63,686 nt of DNA from the NCBI GenBank assembly GCA_003427395.1, contig BFEA01000033.1, positions 3,117,913 to 3,181,598 of the forward strand, written 5' to 3'. The notes below the pieces were generated by a model. That model had not been told where the DNA came from. It was given only the letters and a program-made list of their open reading frames with translations, and did no database searches. Each line of letters opens with the position of its first letter. Position 1 is the stretch's first letter. This document shows positions 37,598 to 47,828 of this stretch, one piece after another. This DNA is from Chara braunii (Eukaryota; Streptophyta; Charophyceae; Charales; Characeae). Both the position numbers and the translations under genes were made by a program.

Positions 37598-39429
37598 CTA
37601 ATATGGTCTGTTGTGGTGTATGTGTACGTCTGTGTGTCCTGCCGTGACCGAGTACGAACTATTGCATCTAGTGTTGATAAGCCAGGATGCAATGTCTGCA
37701 ATGTCTCTCCACAAGCAGTCGCTAGTGCGCCGTGCGTGAGGCAAACTGAGGTTGATTCCCCATGTAAGTGGCGTCGCTAGCACAACCTCTCTGTTCACCA
37801 GAACAAACCATCCCTTACCAACACATGACCATTTTTTCCCCTTGTTGCATGATTTCATAATACTGATCACTGGCGCATACTGAAGTGCGTCATTTGGTGT
37901 TGCCCCCTTCAACACAACACGCATCATTTTATGCGGATCGGGAAAAGCACGTGCTAACCTCAGGATTGCATGTGCCCACCCTTTTGTCAATTGTCCACAA
38001 GCCCTATTTAAATCATAGTATACATCATGTTTCTCTTCTTCCTCGTCGTCGTTCACATCACTGTCACTCACTTCCACCTCAAATGATGCCCCGTTATCCT
38101 CTTCTTTATCTTCTTCTTTTGCATTTCCTGTGTACTCTGCAACACAACTTGGTAACTCGGGCTCTTGGAATCCACGATCACGCTGTTCTTCTATCATTGT
38201 GAAACCATTGAACATATTTTTTTCCTCTATCTTCTCTGTCGTTGTTGTCTCCACGGGAGGAACAACGACTGACATACTGTTTATTATTTCTTATGTTGCT
38301 GATGTCTGTCCATTGTGTGAAATAATTGCAAGATTTGTTTCCCTCACCATCAACTTCCACCCCGCTTCTTTTTTTCTTTGTCTCTTAATATCGGAACCAG
38401 CATGGACGAGCTTCTCCAAAGCTGCAATCAATATCCCCTCCCACAATGGTTTGCCAGATATCATGTTGTCTTCATTTCTTGCTGACATATATTCAATTAG
38501 CTTTTGACCCTGCAGTGCCAACTCTGTGACTCTCTGTGACTTCATGCAACGCCTCATGGATGACGTTCCTGTCGTCGGGACTCTTTTTCATGAAGTCCAC
38601 AAGGTGATCCAGTAGAACATATTCGACACCATGTGCGACTATGACAGAAACATTTTGAAAGTCTTATGAAGGTGTTTGTCTTATGTTCTTCATCCTAGAC
38701 AATAACAAAATTTTCGCTACACCGGTCTTCAACTCGTCCTTCGACCCATCAATAATCATTTCCGAATTCTTCGCAGAAGTGTCCAACAACTTCTTGAAAT
38801 CCACAGGTGTATATCTCCTCCCTGTCTGATGCATTAGAACATATTCGACACCATCTGTGCCTATGACAGAAACATCTTGAAAGTCTTATAGAGGTGTTTG
38901 TCTTATGTCCTTCATCCTAGACAACAACAAAATTTTCGCTGCACCGGTCTTCAACTCGTCCTTCAACCCATCAACAACCATTTCTGAATTCTTCACGGAA
39001 GTGCCCAGCAACTTCTTGAAATCTGCAGGTGTATATCTCCCCCCTGTCTGATGCATTGTTATGTCAACGTCTCCTTCTCCGCACATCCCTTTTCTGCACA
39101 TCCACTGAACTACTCCTTTGAGGTTGTATGCACTGTCTTCCACGTCGCTGTCCACACGTAAATCTGATGACTGTTCGAAGCGTTGCAATAATGTTTGTGC
39201 TTTGACACACCCCTCGTCGTTTGCCATCAGCCATATCCACACTGATAATGGAGTACCTCGATACTTTGTCCTCAAGCAAAGACAACTCTCTGTCATTGTC
39301 GTAGTGAACGCCCTCCTTTGCATACTTCATTACTTCTGCAAGAGCAACCTGCAATTGCGCTACTGACAATGTCTGACATCCACATGATGCGTATGGTTCC
39401 TCTTCTTCTCTCTGCCAGCGGAAACGCAC
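37598..39429 (-). pseudogene. hypothetical minus-strand gene, broken into three frames
   Basis: I do not recognise the family. Three consecutive open stretches on the minus strand (39,429-38,886; 38,557-38,291; 38,275-37,598) read as one gene interrupted by stops and a frameshift near 38,545. The first has a basic start and ends in FKKLLGTSVKNSEMVVDG...LLSRMKDI. The second has PLWEGILIAALEKLVHAG. The third, 225 codons, starts with an acidic, low-complexity segment (DVNDDEEEEKHDVYYDL) and continues to a folded-looking part with KGWAHAILRLARAFPDP and KGWFVLVNREVVLATPL. It lies upstream of the transposase relic on the same strand, so it may be an accessory gene of the same element. That is inference. 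A duplicated 222-bp unit lies inside it. Confidence 0.4.
38613..39056. repeat. 222-bp tandem duplication (2 units)
   Basis: Both units begin TAGAACATATTCGACACCAT. The length is 74 codons and the encoded segment FKKLL.TS.KNSEM is preserved in both, with about 6% divergence. Both units carry a stop at the same end. Confidence 0.9.
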
Positions 39430-39492
39430 AGTGACGTCAACGGCTCTTTCTCTCTCTCTCTCTCTCCATACAAATCCCTGTGTATCACTTGC

Positions 39493-39608
39493 GGTTAACG
39501 ACCACCTGAAATTTCAGAATGAAAGGTTTTGAAGTGGTATGAAACCACTGAAATGACCTGAAGACACTTCATGTCATTCCAGAAGTTTCAGGTGGTTTGG
39601 AGGACACG

Positions 39609-39661
<53 letters not shown>

Positions 39662-40432
39662 CTGCCTGTTTTTTCAGCCACTTCAGGTCATTTCAGGAAT
39701 CTCAGGTGGGGACCTGACACCACTGAAGTGGCTGAAGCTTCTGAAAGGGGTTTCAGGTACCCCCATCCAAATGGTTAGATGGGGATACCTGAAACCCCTT
39801 TCAGAAGCTTCAGCCACTTCAGGTCATTTCAGGAATTTCAGGTGGGGACCTGAAACCGCTGAAGTGGCTGAAGCTTCTGAAAGGGGTTTCAGGTACCCCC
39901 ATCCAAATGGTTAGATGGAGATACCTGAAACCCCTTTCAGAAACTTCAGCCACTTCAGGTCATTTCAAGAATCCAGGTAGGGACCTAAAACCACTGAAGT
40001 GGCTGAAGCTTCTGAAAGGGGTTTCAGGTACCTCCATCCAAATGGTTGGATGGGGAAACCTGAAACCCCTTTAAAAAGCTTCAGCCACTTCAGGTCATTT
40101 AAGGAATTTCAGGTGGGGACCTGAAACCGCTGAAGTGGTTGAAGCTTCTAAAAGGGGTTTCAGGTACCCCCATCCTACCATTTAGATGGGGGTACCTGAA
40201 ACCCCTTTCAGAAGCTTCAGCCACTTCAGGTCATTTCAGGAATTTCAGGTGGGGACCTGAAACCGCTGAAGTGGCTGAAGCTTCTGAAAGGGGTTTCGGG
40301 TATCCCCATCCAACTATTTGGGGTACCTGAAACCCCTTTTAGAAGTTTCAGCCATTTCAGGTCATTTCAGGAGTTTCAGGTAGGGACCTGAAGTGGCCGA
40401 AAGTGACCTGTAAATAGTGTCTGTTGTTAACC
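39493..40432. repeat. 136-bp palindromic tandem repeat flanked by GGTTAAC inverted ends
   Basis: CTTCAGGTCATTTCA recurs at 39,681, 39,817, 39,953, 40,088, 40,224 and, altered, 40,355, i.e. every 131-136 bp. Each unit is itself a near-perfect hairpin (TTCTGAAAGGGGTTTCAGGT against ACCTGAAACCCCTTTCAGAA around a short loop). Outer ends are GGTTAACGAC and GTTGTTAACC. A poly(T) run of about 50 lies at 39,611-39,660. Confidence 0.85.
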
Positions 40433-40538
40433 ATCTCTCATGTGTATATGTATTTGTGAGGCTGTGTGTGTGTGTGTATGTGTGTGTCTGACGTATATGT
40501 GTCTACCTGTGTATGCATGTGTGCATGTCTGTGTACAA

Positions 40539-40608
40539 GTTAGCTACTGCGTGGTATTTCAACTCACAATGGACGTGTATGATCTGTGTTTGGCACGCAG
40601 TAGCCAAC
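40539..40608. mobile_element. 70-bp inverted-terminus module M5
   Basis: GTTAGCTACTGCGTGGTA ... TGGCACGCAGTAGCCAAC, embedded in the TG tract. Confidence 0.75.
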
Positions 40609-40972
40609 CTGAAGGGTGCATAGCAGAACGTGTATGTGCATGTCTGTGCATGTCTGTGTGTCCGTGTTTGTGTATGTGATGTGTGTCTGTGTATGTATTT
40701 GTGGATGTGTATATGTGTACGTATGTCTATGTATGAGTATCTGTGTATGTGTATGCGGTAGATTTGTGTCTGTGTATGTGTGTTTGTGTATGTGTGTCTG
40801 TGTATGAGTCTATGTATGTGTTTGTGTATCTGTCTGTGTATGTGTATATGTCTATGTATGTGGCTGTGTCGTGTATGTGGTTGCGTGTCTGTGTATGTGG
40901 CTGCGTGTCTGTGCATGTGGTTGTGTGTATGTATGTGTCAGTGTATATGTATGTCTGCATATTTGTTCCCAA

Positions 40973-41042
40973 GTTAGCTACTGCATGCCATTTCAACTCG
41001 CAAAGGATGTGTATGGTCTGTGTCTGGCACGCAGTAGCCAAC
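40973..41042. mobile_element. 70-bp inverted-terminus module M6
   Basis: GTTAGCTACTGCATGCCA ... TGGCACGCAGTAGCCAAC: 18-bp inverted termini with two mismatches around a 34-bp loop. Confidence 0.8.
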
Positions 41043-41398
41043 CTGAACGGTGCATGGCAGAATGTGTCTGTGCATATCTGTCTGTCCGTCTCTGTGTATG
41101 TGGTCGTGTCTGTGTATGTGGTTGTGTATGTGTGTTTGTGTGGCTGTGTGTATGTGTGGTTGTATATGTGGCTGTATGTGTATCTGTGTATGTAGTGTTT
41201 GTGCATGTGTGTCTGTGTATGTGTCTGTGTATGTGACTGTGTATGTGTCTGTGTATGTGTATATGTCTGCGTATGTGTGTGTATCTGTGTATGTGTGTCT
41301 GTGTCTGTGTATATGTGTATGTATGTCTGTGTATGTATGTGTATTTGTGTATGTGTGTGTATTTGTGTATGTGTGTATCTGTGTAGGTGTGGGGGGGG

Positions 41399-43085
41399 TT
41401 GTGTACGTAACACAACTATCCCACAGAATGTGGGAAACAGGACCCAACTCAAGATCGTCCATTAGGATTGTGTTAGATAGCATTTCAGCTATGGAGGACA
41501 TGTGTTGCATTATAGGAGCAATGATTAGGTTGTGTAATGTTAGCGGGTTAGGAATTAGGAAAGGGCAATGCCCAGCCGTAGGGGGGGTGCAGCCCTTAAG
41601 CGCGCTTTTCGCCGCCTAACACCCATAGCAGCTCATCAGAGGGCTTAGCTTTGTTAAGGCTCCTATTAGCATAGGGGTTGGGGGGATAAAGGTCGTAAGG
41701 GGGTTGCAGGTGGAAGAAGGCATGAGGGGTCATGGTTGGTGTCGTTGGAAGACCAGTCGAAGCCATAGCTCGTATCGTGGTCGAGCAGCATGATGTTACG
41801 TAGTCTGCAGCGCAAGCTCAGCGTGAAGGGCACAGCAATGTGCCACACCATAGGGGTTGGGGGGATAAAGGTCGTCAGGGGGTTGTAGGTGAAAGAAGGC
41901 ATGTGGGGTCATGGTTGGTGTCGTTGGAAGATCAGTCGAAGCCATAGCTCGTATCGTGGTCGAGCAACGTCATGTTACATAGCCTGCAGCGCAAGCTTAG
42001 CGTGAAGGGTATTGCAATGTGCCACACCAACTCAGGAAGAAGAACAATTAGCAAGGTTGCGTGCTAGTGTAAGGAAGGTGTGAGAGAAGAGACGCAACAG
42101 CGCTTGGAGGTCAGCTTCCAAGTGAGTTTGTATGCGCGTGGTATTATGCAAGGTAGTCTGCAGGCTAGCGTTTCCGCAGGCAGTTCTTGCGAGGTGAGGC
42201 GTGCATGCCATGAGCATGTGTCATGTGTTTTAATACAGTGTGCGCCATGCTTTGGTGTAGCTAGGATGGTATAGGGTGGGGGTGGCCGAGATGGCTTCAT
42301 TCAAGGGGGGGGGGAAAGGCGTAAGTTTTTTTTTGGGTGGGGGGTATTCAAGTATAGCTTAGTTTGGGGCGAGGTGTTGGATATGGTTACTGAATTTCGT
42401 ATATGGGATAGGCGCTCTTTTTACGATAGTGCATGTATTTTTCGTTTTTGTTCAGAGGGGGGTAGTGAGATTGCCAGCAGTGCGGAGGGAGCTTGCGCGG
42501 GTATGGCAGTGATGGCGTCCGTCATCTGGGTTTATTCTTGTCTCGATGTGTATCAGTTCGTTGTTTTTTGGAGATGATTTGACTCAGGACGAGGCAGGGA
42601 GTGTCAGGGTTTATCTGTTGTGTTTGCGTGCACGTTTGTACTCCGATTTGTCAGATGCGTCGTTTCGATGAGGTGCTGCGTGGGTGTCATTTCGTATGTT
42701 ACCTTAGTGTCTCTTTTGTAAAACGTTTGGGGCGTTTTTTTGAGTGTGAGTGCGTTTTGTTTTTCTTTTTTTCGAATGCGTTTTACGAGGGGTCATATCC
42801 CATAACCGGTACGTGAGGTGTTGTCTATATGGTGTATAGGTGTATAGCTTGTTGTTTGTGTTGCGAGGATTTGGGGTGTGATGTTCTATTTCAGTGTAGG
42901 GGGTTTGCATTTGCGAAGGCTGTAGTAAGGTATAGCGGGGGGTATGCTTTTTTTGTTTAATTTATAGTGATTATGAGTATTATATTTATTTATTGGTTGG
43001 GAATATATCTTTATATGCCATTAGTATTGTTTATTATAATTAATGTTTTACTAGTCATTAGTTTTAATTATTTATTGTATAATTG
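41399..43085. other. unique region, no gene recognised
   Basis: G-rich on the plus strand, with stops in all frames. It includes the duplication at 41,670-42,027. No family recognised. Confidence 0.5.
41670..42027. repeat. 179-bp tandem duplication (2 units)
   Basis: Units start CATAGGGGTTGGGGGGATAA at 41,670 and 41,849 and end with AATGTGCCACAC. They are about 93% identical by eye. Confidence 0.92.
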
Positions 43086-43111
43086 TATATATATATATAT
43101 ATATATATATC
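43086..43111. repeat. (AT)n microsatellite
   Basis: A pure AT run. Another (AT)n is the target of the MITE that follows. Confidence 0.95.
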
Positions 43112-43191
43112 GTCAAATAGAACTGCCCGGTAAACCGTAGGCAGAGAGGGAGAAGAGGACAACAAACGAAGGGCTGTGACATATATATATA

Positions 43192-43946
43192 CAGGGTCAC
43201 CAGCCCATACGTACGGAGGTCCCCGGGCAGACCTCCGTATATACGGGCGTTCGGGGTCCCGTACGGGGTCTGAACCCGACGGCTTTTGGCCCCCGACAAA
43301 AAATATTTCGCGGCCTATATATAACTATTTTTTTCTGAATTTGTTTTTGTGAGTTCTTTATGACGTGACGTACATGCCTGTAAATTTTCAAGTCATTTGG
43401 CCAAGCCACATAAGAATTAAAAATCGCCAAAGATGGCGGTGTCAAAATGTGCTCGCCCACGTATTTTTTCACATTTTACTTTTTGTTTTCACTTTAGTTC
43501 GAGATCTAAACAATTTTATTATTTTTTGAAAATTTTTTAGTGGGCTTTGTATTATGTGAAGTACACATCTGTAAATTTTCAGGGCATTTAGCTCTGCCAA
43601 AAAAAACGGAAACATCGCCAAAGATGGCGGTGTCGTAAAAATTCTCGCGCACTCACTAAATTTAATTCTCTATTTATTTTTATTTATTTTTATTATTAGT
43701 ATTTGTTTTTCGTATTTTATTTTTATTTCAAATTTGGTAAGGAATTCGGATGCAATGCTCAGGCAAATCGTTTTTAATTTATGTTTTTCCATAACATATC
43801 ATTTTTTCAGATTTTTTTGATGACCTTTTTTTTTTTTTTTTTTGGTCCGCGTTTGGCTCGAACGGCCGAACGTATCCCCAAGGGTTCCCATACGTTCGGG
43901 CGTTCAGGTTCAGGCATTCGGCCCGCCCCGAACGCCAGTTACCCTG
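43192..43946. mobile_element. 755-bp hAT-like MITE
   Basis: Termini CAGGGTCAC and GTTACCCTG, flanked by TATATATA on both sides (8-bp target duplication, though within an AT array). Inside are a strong GC-rich palindrome at 43,204-43,260 and a ~190-bp internal duplication sharing CGCCAAAGATGGCGGTGTC (43,424 and 43,614). CAGGG ends with 8-bp duplications are typical of hAT elements. Confidence 0.65.
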
Positions 43947-44223
43947 TATATATATATATATTTTGTTTCTTTTAAGTTTATTTTATTATATATATATTAT
44001 ATAAATATTTTTTATTATTTTATTATTATTATTATTATTAATATTTATTATTATTATTATTATTTTATCTTTCTATTGTTTTTTTTTATATATTTATAAC
44101 TCATTTTTTATATAAAAATATTATTATTAGTCTTTTTTATCTTATATTGTTTTTTACTATTTTTATTATTATTTATATATATATATATATAATAATTAAA
44201 AAAAAATAACAAAAGTTTTTTTA
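43947..44223. other. AT-rich low-complexity DNA
   Basis: TATA and TTATTA runs. Nothing else. Confidence 0.85.
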
Positions 44224-44255
44224 GTGTATGTGTGTGCGTGTGTTTGTGTGTTTGT

Positions 44256-44300
<45 letters not shown>

Positions 44301-44485
44301 GTAGATTTGTGTCTGTGTATGTGTGTCTGTGTATGTGTTTGTGTATATGTTTGTCTATGTGTATATGTATGTGTATGTGGCTATGTCGTGTACGTGGCTA
44401 TTCGTGTACGTGGCTGTGTGTCTGTGCATGTGGCTGTGTGGCTGTGTGTGTCAGTGTATGTGTATGTTTGCATGTCTGTTCCCAA

Positions 44486-44555
44486 GTTAGCTACTGCATG
44501 CCATTTCAACTCGCAACAGACTTGTATGGTCTATGTCTGGCACACAGTAGCCAAC
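44486..44555. mobile_element. 70-bp inverted-terminus module M7
   Basis: GTTAGCTACTGCATGCCA ... TGGCACACAGTAGCCAAC, preceded by CCCAA as in M6. Confidence 0.78.
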
Positions 44556-45121
44556 CTGATGGGTGCATGGCAGAATATGTCTGTGCATGTGTGTGCATGT
44601 CTGCCTGTCCGTCTTTATGTATGTTGCCGTGACTGTGTATGTGGTTGTGTATGTGTGTCTGTGTGGCTGTGTGTATGTGTGTATGTATATATGGTTGTAT
44701 GTGTATCTGTGTATGTGTGTTTGTGCATGTGTGTCTGTGCATGTGTGTTTGTGTATGTGTCTATGTATGTGTATGTGTATGTGTATATGTATGTGTATAT
44801 GTCTGTGTATGTGTGTGTATCTGTGTATGTGTGTCTGTGTCTGTGTATATGTGTACGTATGTCTGTGTATGTGTGTGTATCTGTGTATGTGTGTATCTGT
44901 GTATGTGTATATGTGTGTATGTGTGTATCTGTGAATGTGTATATGTGTGTCTGTGTGTGTCTGTGTATGTGTATTTGTGAGGCTGTGTATGTGGTTGTTC
45001 GTCTGTGTGTGTCTATTTGTATGTGTCTGTGAGGCTGTGTGTATGTGTGTGTCAGGCGTCTATGTATCTACCATTGTATGTGTCGACCAGTGTATGTGTA
45101 TGCCGGCATGTCTGTTCGCAA

Positions 45122-45191
45122 GTTAGCTACTGCGTGCCATTTCAACTCGCAACGGACCTGTATGGTCTGTATCTGGCACACAGTAGCCAAT
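45122..45191. mobile_element. 70-bp inverted-terminus module M8
   Basis: GTTAGCTACTGCGTGCCA ... TGGCACACAGTAGCCAAT, the right-most member. Confidence 0.78.
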
Positions 45192-45430
45192 CGGTGCATG
45201 GCAGAATATATCTGTGCATGTTTGTCTGTCCGTCTCTGTGTATGTGGTTGTGGTTGTGTATGTGGCTGTATATGTGTGTTTGTGTGTATGTGTGTCTGTG
45301 TATGTGGTTGTATGTGTATCTATGTATGTGTATCTGTGTATGTGTATCTATGTATGTGTATCTGTGTATGTGTGTCTGTGCATGTGACACTGTGTTTGTG
45401 CATGTGTCTGTGTATGTGTCTGTGTTTCTT

Positions 45431-46000
45431 TGGGGCAACACGAATCATAAAAGAACTATTTTGAACCGTGTTTAGCTAGGGTTTCTTTGGGGTAACAACT
45501 CCTCTTTCACTTTTCCCTCCACATACAAGGCTGCCCACGTTGATGGTGGTTGAGCGGCAGCTGCTCACATCCCCGTGTGCCTTAACGGCCCACTTGCACG
45601 TTATAATAGGAGGCAGAGTAAAGGGAAACGTATGCTCCTGTGCACTTCACTTCAGATCTTCAGCTGTTCATTTCACTTCAGATCTTCAGCATATACTTTG
45701 TCTTTGTGTCTATCGTTCGTCTTCATACTCCTGTTCATTTCTCTTCAAATCTTCAACTTATACTTTGTCTGTACGCTTACTGATGCTCATTCGTATGTAT
45801 TTCCTAGTTGCACATAAGGAGAGGGCGGAGGGAAAGAGACAGGAGGTGAGTTTGTCAGGACTGTGAGTTAGGGGGAAGCAGAGTGCAAAGGTAGGAGAGA
45901 AATATCTGAAGGGCAAAAAGTGTGACTTGCAGTGCTTGCGAGTGGTCATCGACATACTGTTTCTGATGGTTGAGCCAAACTGCGTGATCCTACGGGCGCC
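45431..46000. other. short direct repeats, no gene
   Basis: GTTTCTTTGGGG(C/T)AACA occurs at 45,423 and 45,480. A TTCA(C/T)TTCAGATCTTCAG element occurs three times (45,646, 45,671, 45,736, the last altered). No coding signal. Confidence 0.6.
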
Positions 46001-46660
46001 TACCAGTTTTCAGAAGGGCAGAAAATGTCAAAACAACAAGGTTGAAAGACCTAAGACTAAGAAGTAGTGACAAGTTCAAGGTTCGAGCCCAATAAAGCTC
46101 TAGAACAGTCAAACACCACAATCACACTACAGGTCATGGGATCAAGTCCCGGGTTGACTTCAGCATCTGCAGAAATCGACAGAACAGCAGATATTGACGA
46201 CTAAACAGTCAAGATTTACCTACATGCATCTACATGGAAACCTAGGCTAAGGGGACCCAAGACTAGGACACACAAAAGAAAGACCTACCGGCCTACCAGT
46301 TTTCAGAAAGGCAGAAAAGGACAAAACAACAAGGTTGAAAAACCTAGGAGTACGAAGTAGATACTACTAGCGACAGGTTCAAGGTTCAAGCCCAATAAAG
46401 CTCAATAACAGTCAAACACGACAAACATACTACACGTCATGGGATGAAGTTCGGGGTTGACTTCAGCAACTGCAGAAACTGACAAAACAGCAAAGCCCAA
46501 GGGTGTAAGACTTCCAAATAATAAAGACTAATAGGTACAAGTCTAAGGATGAAGCCCAGTAGGGCTCGAAGCTAACAAACCAAACGTTCGGCCTTCAGGA
46601 CACGGGATGAAGTCTCGCAAGGCCCAAACCAAGGAAACAGCAAACACAGTTATTGTACAG
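46001..46660. repeat. ~292-bp repeat, two copies plus a degenerate third
   Basis: CTACCAGTTTTCAGAA(A/G)GGCA at 46,001 and 46,293 each head ~195 bp of similar sequence containing TTCAAGGTTC(G/A)AGCCCAATA and CATGGGAT(C/G)AAGT. The third copy (about 46,535) keeps only the two motifs. Both motifs resemble tRNA B-boxes. Confidence 0.75.
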
Positions 46661-47147
46661 TCCCAGTGAGATACTACGATTTATTGCATCTGTGTCTGTC
46701 TGTGTGTGATGTTTTGAAAAACCCTAGATTCACTCTCTCATTCCCTTCACAACCGTTGTGTTTTTTTTTTTAAAGGACCCGTCTGCCGCCCAAGCGCCAC
46801 AAAACAAAAACTCTTTAACACAGACATCATCAGTCGTCTTCATACAGGCATCACAACACACTTGACAAGGCGATTGGAAAGAAAACACAACTTATATTTT
46901 TTTCTCTTGTCTGAGAGAGAGAGTACTATCATACACGGGCAACACAAAGTTTTACGGCAGTGAGCATCAAAGATGAAGTGAAACATGGTTCTTCTTGCGG
47001 CCGTGCCAAGTTGATAATGCCACCTTATACCGCAAAGACCACCCCAGTGTCCAAGATTGGACACGACATGCGTTCTGCAGTACACACCATTGTTTGGTGA
47101 ACCTTCTGTAGTATAATGTTTGTAAGTTGCTGTTTTTGGTTGATTTC
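46661..47147. other. no gene recognised
   Basis: Region 3' of the H3-like ORF. Minus-strand open stretches (for example 47,151-46,840, 103 codons) show no recognisable domain and are probably chance or 3' untranslated sequence. Confidence 0.45.
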
Positions 47148-47750
47148 TCACGTTCCTTTTTTTTTCTGTGTGTTGCCTTTGCGTGACACTCCTTTCCTCT
47201 TCGTTGCCCCTGCTTTGCTGCCATGTCTATCCGCCTGTCTGGCCTCCATCCGTTGCTGTCTCTCCTCATTTCTCGCCTTCTCGTCCAACATACCTTGATA
47301 TTTCTCACCCCAATAAGGCTTCGACAACCTATCAACCAGTCTCATGTCCCTGAGCTGGATCGTCACCCTCTTCGAATGGATGGCCACCTCGTTTGTGTTC
47401 TCGAAATTGGCGACCAGATAAGCTTCGGCAGCCTCCATCAACGCATGAACAACAGTCATATGAAACCTGACACCCATATCCGGAGCGATGTCATTCTCCA
47501 CAACCTTGCGTACGAGCTGCATGAATGGCCTGAAAGCCCAGCAAAGGTTAGTTGATCGTTGCAACTTTCTGATTTCTGTCAAAGTTGTCATCCCTGGTCG
47601 TCGGCGGCGTTTGGGAGCCCGAGTTGCTGCACCTCTTGTCTCACCAGTCGTTGGTCCCGCTTTCTTACTTACTTTGTTTTTGGCGGAGACCGTCTGTGCA
47701 TGTGGCGGTCCGGATGTGCACTTCTTCATCTTCCTCGGGCTCTGCGACAT
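47148..47750 (-). CDS. divergent histone H3-like protein with long C-terminal tail
   Basis: Intronless 200-codon ORF. Residues 51-142 align with the H3 histone fold: RPGMTTLTEIRKLQRSTN (canonical RPGTVALREIRKYQKSTE), then FMQLVRKVV, ALMEAAEAYLVANFENTN and AIHSKRVTIQLRDMRL. The N-tail is still H3-like around 28-37 (SKKAGPTTGE, aligning with ARKSAPATGG), but the first 25 residues are unrelated to the usual tail. Helix 1 to helix 2 is three residues longer than canonical H3 by hand alignment, the direction in which centromeric H3 (CenH3) loop 1 differs. A 58-residue Lys/Arg/Gln-rich extension follows the fold, where normal H3 stops after a few residues. The start is the first Met in frame and has no start-deciding signal. 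It is in the same orientation as the transposase relics. It could be a CenH3-like variant, a transposon-captured histone, or a retained pseudogene, and expression is unknown. Confidence 0.8.
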   Translation of the reverse strand: MSQSPRKMKKCTSGPPHAQTVSAKNKVSKKAGPTTGETRGAATRAPKRRRRPGMTTLTEIRKLQRSTNLCWAFRPFMQLVRKVVENDIAPDMGVRFHMTVVHALMEAAEAYLVANFENTNEVAIHSKRVTIQLRDMRLVDRLSKPYWGEKYQGMLDEKARNEERQQRMEARQADRHGSKAGATKRKGVSRKGNTQKKKGT

Positions 47751-47828
47751 CCCCGTATCGCTCGGGCCGCCATGTCAGGTTGTGCTGCAGACTCTTCCCT
47801 GTTGTGATGAGGCTCAGGACTTTCAACC

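Larger units (their letters stand above)
40440..41398. repeat. degenerate TG-rich (TGTGTATG) tract
   Basis: TGTGTATG-type degenerate repeat with small TCTG/GGCTG variants. It holds modules M5 and M6. A related tract is at 44,224-45,430. Confidence 0.9.
44224..45430. repeat. second TG-rich tract
   Basis: TGTGTATG degenerate repeat with modules M7 and M8. The stretch GCGGTAGATTTGTGTCTGTG occurs in both TG tracts (40,755 and 44,298), showing they are duplicates. Confidence 0.9.

Noticed and set aside
37598-39429. TET/JBP dioxygenase, which accompanies some KDZ transposons
   Set aside because: No HxD...H/R arrangement could be found in the hypothetical gene.
40440-41398. Telomere-like TG-rich repeat
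   Set aside because: The TGTGTATG pattern is irregular and no TTTAGGG or TTAGGG array is present.
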